Source of the DNA: JAZDMK01 sp043800975
GTDB taxonomy: Bacteria; Bacteroidota; Bacteroidia; Bacteroidales; JAHJDW01
Length of the DNA stretch: 59,474 nucleotides
Reading direction: 5' to 3'
Assembly (NCBI GenBank): GCA_043800975.1
Contig: JAZDMK010000162.1
Coordinates: forward strand, 1 to 59,474
The notes beneath the pieces are model-generated. The model made no database searches, was not told the DNA's origin, and was given only the letters and a program-made list of their open reading frames with translations. The first letter of the stretch is position 1; every line of letters begins with the position of its first letter. Both the position numbers and the translations under genes were made by a program. Below are positions 9,638-18,164 of the stretch, one piece after another.

Positions 9638-10306
9638 ATGATTAAAAAAACAGTTTCTATGCTTTTTGCGCTGATGGTCTCAGCAGCACTTTATGCTCAA
9701 TCAAAATTAACCATTGAAGTCAGAACTGCTGACAGTCTGCTACTGATTAACGGAAATCCTCTTTCCACCTATCATCCAGATACATTAATTAAATATCTGG
9801 GCAAGCCATCACGGTTTAAAACCGAAACAAAGGATTCTTATATTGAAGAATTTTCAATAGAGAAAGGACATGCACCAGACATCCGTCCCATCAAGATTCG
9901 TAATTTTTATTACATCTACGATGCGCAGGGATTGGTTTTTCATACACGCTCCTCGCTCATAAACGATAGTGTTCCCGTCATCATGCGAATTCGTTTTGCA
10001 AATCAATCCAAATTTGATAACCTTAAATTCCCTGATGCGATTAAAAAAGAATTTGAACCAACAAATGCTTTCATCGGAAAAATGATTATTAATGGAGCAA
10101 ATGTTCTCTCAAATCAAAAGTTATTTGGAGATTCGGTCAATTACCAAACGGATAATTTTTATTTATATGGAATTCAATTTTCACCCACTTCAATTGGAAT
10201 GCAGATTGACAGACTATACAGCTATAAAACTTTTCCTTACATGAATATTTTTCTGAATAATGCCATTGAAAGAAAAATTTCTGTAATTTCCATTTATAAA
10301 ATGTAA
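9638..10306 (+). CDS. Exported protein, paralogue of the one at 29901-30575
   Basis: This 222-residue protein has a signal peptide (MIKKTVSMLFALMVSAALYAQ). The mature part contains LIKYLGKPSRF, a tyrosine-rich strand (NFYYIYDAQGLVFHT), the segment PVIMRIRFANQSKFDNLKFP, and the closing FSPTSIGMQIDRLYSYK. The minus-strand protein at 29901-30575 has the same landmarks in the same order (MLLGKPSR, YYYLYDNLGIMFYT, NKRNFDN, FGPTSIGGVIDGFYST), so the two are diverged paralogues 20 kb apart. I know no function; the fold looks beta-rich and extracytoplasmic. The ATG at 9638 is preferred over 9602 because it starts directly at the signal peptide. The 208 bases between this gene and the M16 operon, which is divergently oriented, must hold both promoters. 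Confidence 0.65.
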   Translation: MIKKTVSMLFALMVSAALYAQSKLTIEVRTADSLLLINGNPLSTYHPDTLIKYLGKPSRFKTETKDSYIEEFSIEKGHAPDIRPIKIRNFYYIYDAQGLVFHTRSSLINDSVPVIMRIRFANQSKFDNLKFPDAIKKEFEPTNAFIGKMIINGANVLSNQKLFGDSVNYQTDNFYLYGIQFSPTSIGMQIDRLYSYKTFPYMNIFLNNAIERKISVISIYKM

Positions 10307-10374
10307 ATCATAGAAAACAAAAATTATTTTTAAGGAATTTGATTTTCTTTCATACTGATTATTAAATTAGCCGC

Positions 10375-11346
10375 ATGAAAGGCTTTGATGAAATTTATTC
10401 CGGCTTAAGCAGTTTGTTTGAAGAAGCAGATTTCGAAAAGCAGCGGCTTAGACGTGGCCGTATTAGGGCAGCTCTGCTCTGGATATGTATCGGGGTACTT
10501 GTTGTTTTTTTTATTTTGTATTCGGATATATCCAATTTCGCTTTTATCCTTGTGTTTGCACTTGTTTTGTTTTTATTTTCCTACATTCATGTTTTCAGAT
10601 CGTACAGAGACAAGTATAAAAATTATTTTAAGAGTGCACTCTTTATCCGTATGGTTCGGAGCATTGGCCCCAATCTGAGCTATCTCAAAAATGGAAAGGT
10701 TCCGCTGAAATATTATAACTCATCTGGTCTTTTCTCTAAAGTTTGTTCAGACTATGAAGGTGAAGATTACATTTATGGTGAGTATGAAGATTTTTATCTG
10801 AATCTGTCGGAATTGAGTATTTCACGATCGAGGGCTGGATGCATGATTGGAACATTAATGCCTGCTCAGAACAGTGACTTTACCGGACTTTTTATGGCTT
10901 TGGAATTTTCAAACGATTTTCCGGCTTGCCTGAAAATTTTACCATCAAATCCAACAGTCGCTTTTCTGGAAAAAATATTTCATGATAACGAAGAAGATTC
11001 TTTTCAAAAAGTAGAGATTGGCCTGGTGTCTTTTGATAATGAATTTGATACACTGACTGATGAACCGGAAAACGCGTCAACATTGCTTACTCCAGAGTTT
11101 CTTGAAAAAGTTCTTGCACTGAAAAATTCATATGGACATGTTTATTTTTCATTTCGAATTAACTATTTTTTCATGGCTCTGCATTGTGTGGATGATATGT
11201 TTGAACCTTATTTGGAAGGATCTTCCGATGATCCTGAGCAACTGAAAAATATTTATGAGCAATTGCGTGGTCCCATAGAAATGGCTGAATGTGTTGCTGT
11301 GATTAACCGAAACGAAATCCTCCATCCGGGATCGCGTGCAGAATAA
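10375..11346 (+). CDS. DUF3137-type membrane protein
   Basis: This 323-residue protein has two adjacent membrane segments at about 30-50 and 53-72 and a large soluble C-terminal part. The arrangement, and the conserved stretch around SDYEGEDYIYGEYEDFYLNLSEL (about 124-146), match the DUF3137 family of two-pass membrane proteins; its function is unknown to me. A following block with FTGLFMALEFSNDFP is also typical. The next gene starts 17 bases downstream, so the two are probably co-transcribed. Confidence 0.65.
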   Translation: MKGFDEIYSGLSSLFEEADFEKQRLRRGRIRAALLWICIGVLVVFFILYSDISNFAFILVFALVLFLFSYIHVFRSYRDKYKNYFKSALFIRMVRSIGPNLSYLKNGKVPLKYYNSSGLFSKVCSDYEGEDYIYGEYEDFYLNLSELSISRSRAGCMIGTLMPAQNSDFTGLFMALEFSNDFPACLKILPSNPTVAFLEKIFHDNEEDSFQKVEIGLVSFDNEFDTLTDEPENASTLLTPEFLEKVLALKNSYGHVYFSFRINYFFMALHCVDDMFEPYLEGSSDDPEQLKNIYEQLRGPIEMAECVAVINRNEILHPGSRAE

Positions 11347-11363
11347 TTTTTAAAGGAATCGAT

Positions 11364-11855
11364 ATGGAGCAAATAGCAATCGTAAACGACAGAAAAATTT
11401 TCTATCACAACCTGCGTCAATCGGCCATAGAAATGATAGATATGGAGCCTTATTCATGGGCTGCAGTATTTATTACTGCTGAAAATGATCCGTACTTTAA
11501 AAATGGTATGTCCGTATGTAAAAGAATGAAAACACCCTATATTGTTTGTGCTGGAAAAAGTTGTGACGAAGCAAGTGAGTTATTCGAAATTGAATCTTTT
11601 ATGATTTTTGAACCCAACAAAGAACTTTTCGAAAAAGCTCCTTTGGTATATAATAAAAGAGGAGTTGCAGATGCATTTAATAATGCAATCTTTTTTTCAG
11701 TATCTGAGGATTCCGAATGTAAATCGGTGGTTTGTTTTGATACAACAGAACGCGGCGTTAAGAAATATTTGATAGGTCTGGCCAATGAGTGGATCGAAAA
11801 TCAAACATTCCTCACACCGGAAGCGGATGAAGAAGAAGTGGAATGGGATTCGTGA
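11364..11855 (+). CDS. Small cytoplasmic protein of unknown function
   Basis: This 163-residue protein has no signal peptide or membrane segment. It starts MEQIAIVNDRKIFYHNLRQSA, has an alpha/beta look (WAAVFITAEND, TPYIVCAGKSC, SVVCFDTTERGVKKYLIGLA) and ends in an acidic tail (EADEEEVEWDS). No catalytic motif is recognisable. It follows the DUF3137 gene by 17 bases and converges on the AAA ATPase gene with only 5 bases between stop codons. Co-expression with the DUF3137 protein is the only contextual hint. Confidence 0.6.
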   Translation: MEQIAIVNDRKIFYHNLRQSAIEMIDMEPYSWAAVFITAENDPYFKNGMSVCKRMKTPYIVCAGKSCDEASELFEIESFMIFEPNKELFEKAPLVYNKRGVADAFNNAIFFSVSEDSECKSVVCFDTTERGVKKYLIGLANEWIENQTFLTPEADEEEVEWDS

Positions 11856-11860
11856 TTTGT

Positions 11861-14497
11861 TTAATACCGGAACCCAATCGATTTTTCGTTGCTTCTCTTT
11901 TCTTCAATTTTAAATTCTTCCACATCGGGAATCGATACAGTACGCATCATTTCAGCAGTGCGTTGTGAAGATTCCAATGAAGCCATGCGCAGGTTTTGAT
12001 GCTTAACAATATCTCCCATCATGCTTCGAATCGTTCTTGCATTTCCAAAATATTTGTCTTTGAAAGAAACTAGGCCTTCAATGTATTTCAACAAATGTAC
12101 TGATGCATCTGCATCCGGCTTCAGGCTTTCCTTGGCAAGAATTCCCAATCCTATATCAAATAATTCCTGTGCAGTATAATCTTCAAACTTCAGCATGTGA
12201 TCGAAACGTGAACTCAATCCGGGATTTGATTTTAGAAATTCAGACATGTTATCAGGATAACCAGCAACAATCAGCGCAAATTTCCCACGGTTGTCTTCCA
12301 TGCTCTTCAGTAGGATCTCGATTGCTTCTCGTCCGAAATCCTGGTTACCACCGTTGGTCAGAGAATAGGCTTCATCAATAAACATCACGCCGCCCATTGC
12401 CTGATCAATTTTTTCTTTCGTCTTGATGGCGGTCTGCCCTATATAACCTGCAACCAAACCCTCACGGTCGCATTCCACAATGTGCCCGCGCTCCAGCAAT
12501 CCCAGCGCTTTGTATATTTTTCCGATGATACGTGCAACCGTTGTTTTTCCGGTACCAGGATTTCCCATAAACACGGTATGTAATGAAAATTTATTCAAAA
12601 CATCTTTTCCGGTTTCATTATAATAACTCACCAACTTTACCAGTTCGTTGATTTCATTTTTGATGTTAGTCACGCCCACCATGCTGTTCAGTTCTTCCAT
12701 GGCTTCACGCAGCAATTTGTCGTTGACAGTAAGATGTAGTTTTTTCTTTGCTCTGGCTAGGCTTATTTTTTCTACGTCTTCTAAGGTTACTGTCGACAAA
12801 ACTTCGTTATCCAGATTCTGAATGTCAGGATTTTTCATCAGACGCAAACCCATATTCAGTTTGGCTTCATCGACGATACCGTATGAGAAACGTGCGTTTC
12901 CGAATGTGTTGTCACGGTTGCGATACGCTTCTACAATTAATTCCTGAACAAAATTTGTGGCCTCCGGTAAAAATTTAATCTTGCGTTTTTCACTGGCAAG
13001 CTGCATGATCTGCATTAGTTCGTCGGGCATGTAATCATCGAAATGGAAGTAATATTTGAAGCGCGATTTCATGCCGGGATTAGAATCAATAAAGTTTTCC
13101 ATCTGCTTTGGATAGCCGGCTACCATGATTGCGATATCTCCTTTTCCGTCCGACATTTCTTTCAGCAACACTTCAATCGCTTCTTTTCCGAAGTCCTTGT
13201 TGTCATCGCCTTCCCGCGCCAGCATATAGGCTTCATCAATAAATAAAATGCCGCCCCGTGCCTTTTCAATTTGCTCTTTTGTTTTGGGTGCCGTTTGCCC
13301 AATAAACTCACCGCATAAATCCGCACGACCCACTTCATGAACATGTCCTTTCGAAAGAAGGCCCATTTTCTGATAAATTTTTCCGAGTAGCTGAACAACG
13401 GTTGTCTTACCAGTTCCGGGATTTCCAGTAAAAACAGAATGCAGTGTTATTTTTTCCGTGTCCTCAAAACCTTTCTCCTTCCGGAGTTTAATAAAGTTGA
13501 GGTAATTGATGTGTTCTTTAATTTTTGTTTTGATATCCTGTAAGCCGATCAGTTCTTCCAGGTTTTTCATCACATCTTCCAGCGTTTCATTTTGTTCGGC
13601 TGATCCTACTTTTGCAGCAACAGCAGCAGGAAGTATCGATGTGAGAATTTCAGGATCGCCTTCTTCCTCATCGGTGGCATGCGAATCAAAAACAATGGAA
13701 GCAATGCAAACATCCATAAAAACAATATTCATTTTATAACGGTCGTCTTTCCATGAACCGGCGGTATCACTTCCCCAGCCTGCATCAATCGTATAAACGT
13801 CTCCTTTCTTATTCTTCTCGATAGCCTGAAATCTTTCCGAATGTCCCTTAAGCTGATCAGCATCATCAAAGAAATTACAGAACAATTCGCAGTTCCATTC
13901 ACTGTGAGTTTTGTTTTTAATTTTTAGTTCGGCCCAGATGTACTGCGCTTTTGATCGGCTGATTACTTTTATATATTTCCGATCAGCTTCAGTAACACCA
14001 TCAAACGGTCCGTTGAAAAGTTTAAGCGAAACGATATCGAAATAGGGATTTTCTTCAATGGTAACTTTTCCTACTTCTTCAACATAAAATTTACAATCAG
14101 CAATCATTTGATTGTCTATATATGCCTCCCACACATAATCGCCCTTGTTCCAGTATACGCCGGGTTCCTTGTTGCCCCAGCCTTCGTGAATGCAAACAAC
14201 ATTTTCATCGGTTTTCACAACTCGTTTGCTGTCGAGATTGCAAAGCTCTTTTTTATCATCTCCGATCAGAGAAAAGCATTTCATGTTGATGGGCGCTTCC
14301 CATTCCTCTTCATCAAATTTTTTGTTGAAGAAAGAAAATTCAGACCATAGATAGGTAGATTCTGCTTTTTCAAAAACGCAACGATACTTCTTGGTGGAAT
14401 CGGTCATCCATTCGCTGGATGAATAAGTACGCATGGAACGCAGTTTAAAACGCGGATCTGTTTTGCTTTCGGTTTTGTCTTTTTCTTTCTTCGCCAT
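11861..14497 (-). CDS. Double-AAA ATPase, CbxX/SpoVK-like, with duplicated N-terminal beta domain
   Basis: This is an 878-residue cytoplasmic protein. Residues about 30-140 and 160-270 are two copies of a beta-type domain; both share Y[L/I]W[S/A]E and a GWG..G.W pattern. Two complete AAA modules of the CbxX/CfxQ (SpoVK) class follow. Walker A lies at about 358-366 and 644-652 (GNPGTGKTT in both), and Walker B at about 415-422 and 701-708 (GG[I/V][L/M]FIDEAY). Arginine-finger regions are SNPGMKSRFKYYF and SNPGLSSRFDHML. Known single-AAA relatives include the rubisco activase CbbX; tandem versions occur in many bacteria with unknown clients. The N-terminal pair probably recruits the substrate. 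A -7 box at 14519-14526 precedes it. The ends are secure; the biological role is not. Confidence 0.85.
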   Translation of the reverse strand: MAKKEKDKTESKTDPRFKLRSMRTYSSSEWMTDSTKKYRCVFEKAESTYLWSEFSFFNKKFDEEEWEAPINMKCFSLIGDDKKELCNLDSKRVVKTDENVVCIHEGWGNKEPGVYWNKGDYVWEAYIDNQMIADCKFYVEEVGKVTIEENPYFDIVSLKLFNGPFDGVTEADRKYIKVISRSKAQYIWAELKIKNKTHSEWNCELFCNFFDDADQLKGHSERFQAIEKNKKGDVYTIDAGWGSDTAGSWKDDRYKMNIVFMDVCIASIVFDSHATDEEEGDPEILTSILPAAVAAKVGSAEQNETLEDVMKNLEELIGLQDIKTKIKEHINYLNFIKLRKEKGFEDTEKITLHSVFTGNPGTGKTTVVQLLGKIYQKMGLLSKGHVHEVGRADLCGEFIGQTAPKTKEQIEKARGGILFIDEAYMLAREGDDNKDFGKEAIEVLLKEMSDGKGDIAIMVAGYPKQMENFIDSNPGMKSRFKYYFHFDDYMPDELMQIMQLASEKRKIKFLPEATNFVQELIVEAYRNRDNTFGNARFSYGIVDEAKLNMGLRLMKNPDIQNLDNEVLSTVTLEDVEKISLARAKKKLHLTVNDKLLREAMEELNSMVGVTNIKNEINELVKLVSYYNETGKDVLNKFSLHTVFMGNPGTGKTTVARIIGKIYKALGLLERGHIVECDREGLVAGYIGQTAIKTKEKIDQAMGGVMFIDEAYSLTNGGNQDFGREAIEILLKSMEDNRGKFALIVAGYPDNMSEFLKSNPGLSSRFDHMLKFEDYTAQELFDIGLGILAKESLKPDADASVHLLKYIEGLVSFKDKYFGNARTIRSMMGDIVKHQNLRMASLESSQRTAEMMRTVSIPDVEEFKIEEKRSNEKSIGFRY

Positions 14498-14518
14498 GTG
14501 AGGATTTTTTTAAGAAAA

Positions 14519-14526
14519 CAAACATA
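14519..14526 (-). promoter_or_regulatory. -7 promoter box for the double-AAA ATPase gene
   Basis: On the minus strand the bases read TATGTTTG, matching TAnnTTTG, 21 bases before the ATG at 14497. No clear -33 element was found. Confidence 0.5.
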
Positions 14527-14738
14527 ATATTTTTTTAAATGTGATAAACTAACCAACACCCAATGTTTAAACTGAAAGTAAAAATTATCAACCCATGCAT
14601 AACCTTGGATGTTTGAAACGGGAAGTAATTTTTTTTTACCCATCCCTCTGAAATGCATTATGAAGTACGAATATTAGAGAAAATGGATAAATGTTTGAAA
14701 TTTGAAATTTGTTATGGGTACTTGTAACTTCTAATTTG

Positions 14739-14746
14739 TATTTTTG
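14739..14746 (+). promoter_or_regulatory. -7 promoter box upstream of ftsX
   Basis: TATTTTTG matches TAnnTTTG and ends 19 bases before the ftsX ATG. It probably drives the ftsX-DUF3098-uppP-truB-yhbP run, since no other promoter-like gap exists until 17944. Confidence 0.5.
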
Positions 14747-14765
14747 CTTTTGAATCAAAAACGAA

Positions 14766-15644
14766 ATGGCCGCATTTTTTGAACGATATACACGCCGCAG
14801 GCTTCGCGCAGCAACGCTTTCAACAGTTATTAGCCTGTCGATGGTGCTATTTTTGCTTGGGTTGGTGGCTATGATATTAATGTATGCCACCAAGCTTTCA
14901 GATTATGTGAAAGAAACAGTGGAGGTAACGGTCATCATACGCGATAGTGTTCCAGATAGCGAAATCATGTTGCTCAAAAGTCGTATCGACAAAATGCCGT
15001 TTACAAAAAGATCGGTATTCATCACAAAAGATCAGGCTGCTAAAGAAATGCAGCAGGAAATCGGTCAGGATTTTATTTCACTTCTTGGATATAACCCGCT
15101 GTTACCTTCTATTGGCGTATATCCCAAAGCTGAGTTTTCGAATAATGACAGTATTGCAAAAATATCGAAACTGCTGCAAACCGATGAAAAAGTGTATGAA
15201 GTGCGTTATCAGCCTTCACTCATTGACCTCGTAAATTTGAACATCACAAAAATCAGTTACATACTTCTTGGATTTTCGCTCTTCCTGATGATTATCGCGG
15301 TAGCACTGATCAATAGTACCATCCGGCTTTCTGTGTACTCGAAAAGATTTATTATCCGAAGCATGCAGCTGGTGGGCGCTACGCAGGGTTTTATCCGAAG
15401 ACCTTTTGTCTGGCGCGGAATTGTGCAGGGGCTGGTGGGTTCTTTCCTCGCAATTGCCATGCTGACGGGTGTATTCCTTCTGGGACTGAATCGTCTTCCA
15501 GAACTTATCGAAAAAAGTGATTACAAACTTTTTATTGCATTATTCGGAATTGTTGTACTTTTGGGTTTGCTGATCTCGTGGGTTTCTACTTTCTTTGCAG
15601 TAAGAAAATACCTCAAGATCAAAACCAACGATTTGTATTATTAA
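14766..15644 (+). CDS. ftsX: Cell division protein FtsX (ABC-type permease-like)
   Basis: This 292-residue inner-membrane protein has the FtsX layout: a cytoplasmic N-terminus rich in arginine (ERYTRRRLRAATLST), TM1 at about 20-45, a periplasmic domain of about 110 residues (VEVTVIIRDSVPDSE through YQPSLIDLVNLN), then three membrane segments near 165-190, 215-240 and 258-280. The cytoplasmic loop RSMQLVGATQGFIRRPFVWRG is characteristic of the family and couples to the ATPase FtsE. FtsEX transmits ATP hydrolysis to periplasmic peptidoglycan hydrolases at the division site. ftsE is not adjacent, which is common in Bacteroidota. The gene opens a tightly packed cluster with DUF3098, uppP and truB. 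Confidence 0.93.
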   Translation: MAAFFERYTRRRLRAATLSTVISLSMVLFLLGLVAMILMYATKLSDYVKETVEVTVIIRDSVPDSEIMLLKSRIDKMPFTKRSVFITKDQAAKEMQQEIGQDFISLLGYNPLLPSIGVYPKAEFSNNDSIAKISKLLQTDEKVYEVRYQPSLIDLVNLNITKISYILLGFSLFLMIIAVALINSTIRLSVYSKRFIIRSMQLVGATQGFIRRPFVWRGIVQGLVGSFLAIAMLTGVFLLGLNRLPELIEKSDYKLFIALFGIVVLLGLLISWVSTFFAVRKYLKIKTNDLYY

Positions 15645-15665
15645 ACTTTCAAAACATAAATATTC

Positions 15666-16010
15666 ATGGCAGCACCAAAAAAAGTAACTCCCGTTGTAAA
15701 GCCTGTTTCCAAAGTGACTCCTGTCACTAAAGTAACTCCGGGAGCGGCTAAGATTACAAAAGAAAAAGAAACAAAGAAATCAATTCTTGCTTTCGACCGT
15801 GACAATTACAAATGGATGCTCATAGGTATCGCATTGCTTGCGTTGGGTTATGTTCTGATGATTGGTGGTGGCTCTACAGATCCCAATGTATTCAGCGAAG
15901 ACCTTTTCAGTTTTCGCAGATTGACACTGTCGCCTATTATTATTCTCGCAGGCTTTGTTGTTGAGATTTATGCAATCATGAAAAAACCCGCTGCTGCAAA
16001 AAGCGAATAA
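15666..16010 (+). CDS. DUF3098 family small membrane protein
   Basis: This 114-residue protein has a repetitive Lys/Pro/Val/Thr N-terminus (about 1-40) followed by two membrane segments (KWMLIGIALLALGYVLMIGGG and LTLSPIIILAGFVVEIYAIM). The TDPNVFSEDLFSFRRLTLSPI joint between them is the DUF3098 signature. The family is almost confined to Bacteroidota, where it sits between ftsX and uppP as here, which suggests a role in envelope or division biology. The function is not established. The N-terminal repeats of KVTP are unusual and probably disordered in the cytoplasm. Confidence 0.85.
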   Translation: MAAPKKVTPVVKPVSKVTPVTKVTPGAAKITKEKETKKSILAFDRDNYKWMLIGIALLALGYVLMIGGGSTDPNVFSEDLFSFRRLTLSPIIILAGFVVEIYAIMKKPAAAKSE

Positions 16011-16035
16011 GGGTTTTCTTATTTAATTTATTTTC

Positions 16036-16818
16036 ATGTCAACACTCGAAACCATTGTCATTGCTATTGTGCAGGGCCTGACTGAATTTTTACCGGTCTC
16101 TTCAACAGGCCATATGATCATCACCCAGTCGATTATGGGAATTGAAAGCACTGACTTTACAAAACTTTTTATTGTCAATATTCAATTAGGAACAATTTTG
16201 TCGGTTGTGGTTTTGTATTGGAAACATTTTTTTCAATCTGTCAATTTTTATCTGAAGCTGATTGTTGCTTTTATTCCTGCGGGAATTGCCGGAATTCTGC
16301 TCGGTGATTATATTGACGAACTGATGGAGAGTGTTGAAGTAGTTGCCATTTCTCTGCTTGTAGGTGGAGTCGTATTTTTATTTATCGACCGCCTGATGCG
16401 TAATCCTGTGTCGGATGATAAACCCATTCCTTACAAAAGTGCTTTTATAATTGGCGTTTTTCAATGTATCGCGATGATTCCGGGTGTATCGCGTTCTGCA
16501 GCGACTGTTATAGGTGGCCTGACGCAAAAACTTTCCCGCAAACGTGCTGCTGAGTTTTCGTTTTTCCTGGCCGTGCCTACCATGTTTGCAGCCACTGTTT
16601 ATAAGCTTTACAAAAATTATGACACGATTACTTCCGACGATATCAGCACATTATTAATAGGGAACGCTGTTGCGTTTGTTGTTGCGATGTTTGCCATCAA
16701 ATTATTTATCGGAATTTTGACGCGCTATGGTTTCCGCATTTTCGGATGGTACAGAATAGCGCTGGGTTTAGTGTTGCTGATTCTTATACTCTCGGGATAT
16801 AACCTTCAAATCGCGTGA
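16036..16818 (+). CDS. uppP: Undecaprenyl-diphosphate phosphatase UppP (BacA)
   Basis: This is a 260-residue polytopic membrane enzyme that dephosphorylates undecaprenyl pyrophosphate, recycling the lipid carrier used for peptidoglycan and surface polysaccharides. Both family motifs are present: the glutamate-rich QGLTEFLPVSSTGHM near residue 13-27 and PGVSRSAATVIGGL at about 153-166, with the catalytic Glu, His and Arg. About seven hydrophobic segments fit the family, and 260 residues is normal length. Its stop codon overlaps the GTG start of truB, indicating translational coupling. Confidence 0.95.
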   Translation: MSTLETIVIAIVQGLTEFLPVSSTGHMIITQSIMGIESTDFTKLFIVNIQLGTILSVVVLYWKHFFQSVNFYLKLIVAFIPAGIAGILLGDYIDELMESVEVVAISLLVGGVVFLFIDRLMRNPVSDDKPIPYKSAFIIGVFQCIAMIPGVSRSAATVIGGLTQKLSRKRAAEFSFFLAVPTMFAATVYKLYKNYDTITSDDISTLLIGNAVAFVVAMFAIKLFIGILTRYGFRIFGWYRIALGLVLLILILSGYNLQIA

Positions 16819-17531
16819 GCGGTTTTGATTTCACACAAGGAGAAATTCTTGCCATCGACAAGCCTTTTCGCTGGACGTCGTTTGATGCAGTGAATCACCT
16901 GAAAGTTTTCCTGAAATATCAATTAAAGCAAAAAATTAAAATTGGCCATGCCGGAACGTTAGATCCTTTGGCAACCGGTCTTTTGCTTATTTGTATCGGG
17001 AGAATGACTAAACAGATTGATGCGTTGCAGGCATTGGAAAAAGAATACACCGGTACCTTTCGCCTTGGGGAAACCACGCCCAGCTTCGATTTGGAAACGG
17101 ATGTAGATGGAATTTTTCCAATAGATCACATTACAGAAGAAATGATTCATAATGCAACAAAGCAGTTCATCGGAGATATCGAGCAGGAACCGCCAATATA
17201 TTCTGCAAAAAAAATTGATGGAAAGCGTGCATATGATTATGCCAGAGCTGGTCAGGAAGTGATCATGAAAAAAAAGCCTGTTACGATTCATTCGTTTACT
17301 ATTGAAAAGATTGAAATTCCAACGATTTTTTTTCGCGTGGTATGCAGTAAGGGAACATACATACGATCACTGGCAAGGGATTATGGAATTGCATTGCAAA
17401 GCGGGGCCTACATGTCTTCACTGAAGCGAACCCGTATTGGTGATTTCAAAATTGAAGAAGCGATGACACCGGATGAAGTGAGATATCATCTGGAACAAAT
17501 TTTTCAAACAGAAAAAAAAGATGAAGCCTGA
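16815..17531 (+). CDS. truB: tRNA pseudouridine(55) synthase TruB
   Basis: This is a 238-residue enzyme that converts U55 of the tRNA T-loop to pseudouridine. The catalytic aspartate is D50 in GHAGTLDPLATG. Other TruB blocks are YTGTFRLGETTPSFD, PPIYSAKKIDGKRAYDYAR and CSKGTYIRSLARD. The C-terminal PUA-like extension of the enterobacterial enzyme is missing, as is usual in Bacteroidota. The start is GTG at 16815, overlapping the uppP stop by four bases (GTGA), and the 3' end overlaps the next gene by 11 bases. The whole arrangement is one transcription unit. Confidence 0.95.
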   Translation: MSGFDFTQGEILAIDKPFRWTSFDAVNHLKVFLKYQLKQKIKIGHAGTLDPLATGLLLICIGRMTKQIDALQALEKEYTGTFRLGETTPSFDLETDVDGIFPIDHITEEMIHNATKQFIGDIEQEPPIYSAKKIDGKRAYDYARAGQEVIMKKKPVTIHSFTIEKIEIPTIFFRVVCSKGTYIRSLARDYGIALQSGAYMSSLKRTRIGDFKIEEAMTPDEVRYHLEQIFQTEKKDEA

Positions 17532-17943
17532 TCCAAAAATTTTAAAATTCATTGCCGAGCATCATGTTTTTACTTTAGCAACTTGCAGTAAAAAAATTCC
17601 CTGGTGCTCAACTATGTTTTATGTGTTTGATGAAAAACAACTCGCCTTTTATTTTACCTCTGATGATCAGACTCGTCACGCATCAGAAATGAAAGAGAAC
17701 GATATTGTATCTGGCGCTATTGCACTGGAAACCAAGATTACCGGTAGATTACGGGGGCTTCAGTTTTCAGGGCGTACACATATACTATTAGATAACCAGG
17801 AAAAAATTGCACGCAAAGCTTACCTGAAAAAATTTCCAGTCGCACGTTTACACAAGCTAAATTTGTGGAGCCTTGACATTGACTATTTTAAATACACGGA
17901 TAATCGGCTGGGATTCGGTAAAAAACTGATTTGGAAAGCGTAA
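17521..17943 (+). CDS. YhbP-like (UPF0306) flavin-binding-fold protein
   Basis: This 140-residue protein resembles E. coli YhbP over its whole length: HHVFTLATC at the start, WCSTMFYVFDE, FYFTSDDQTRHASEM, LRGLQFSG, ARKAYLKKFPVAR, and the closing TDNRLGFGKKLIWKA. YhbP belongs to the FMN-binding split-barrel (pyridoxamine-phosphate-oxidase-like) superfamily, and its reaction is unknown. The start overlaps the end of truB by 11 bases in another frame, which suggests the last gene of the ftsX-truB transcription unit. No terminator hairpin follows in the 221-base gap to the reductase gene, where I see no other element. Confidence 0.8.
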   Translation: MKPDPKILKFIAEHHVFTLATCSKKIPWCSTMFYVFDEKQLAFYFTSDDQTRHASEMKENDIVSGAIALETKITGRLRGLQFSGRTHILLDNQEKIARKAYLKKFPVARLHKLNLWSLDIDYFKYTDNRLGFGKKLIWKA

Positions 17944-18164
17944 AACCATTCCCCGATAGATAGAAAAATTAATATGTTTCATCTTCAATATTCTAGTGTT
18001 TGAAGTTAATAAACTTGTTTATAAATACACCCCTTTTGTTAATTTTTTCATTTGTATCGGCACCATTAAATGTCTAATTTGGCTTTCCGAAATTTTCACA
18101 CCGTATTTCGATCAGACAATTTAAAATTAACGTGTTATAAAAACGATATTACTACACTTACCCG

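Noticed and set aside
17944..18164. Cobalamin riboswitch upstream of the B12-dependent reductase
   Set aside because: The 221 bases are A+T-rich and I found no B12-box-like conserved block or extended multi-stem structure.
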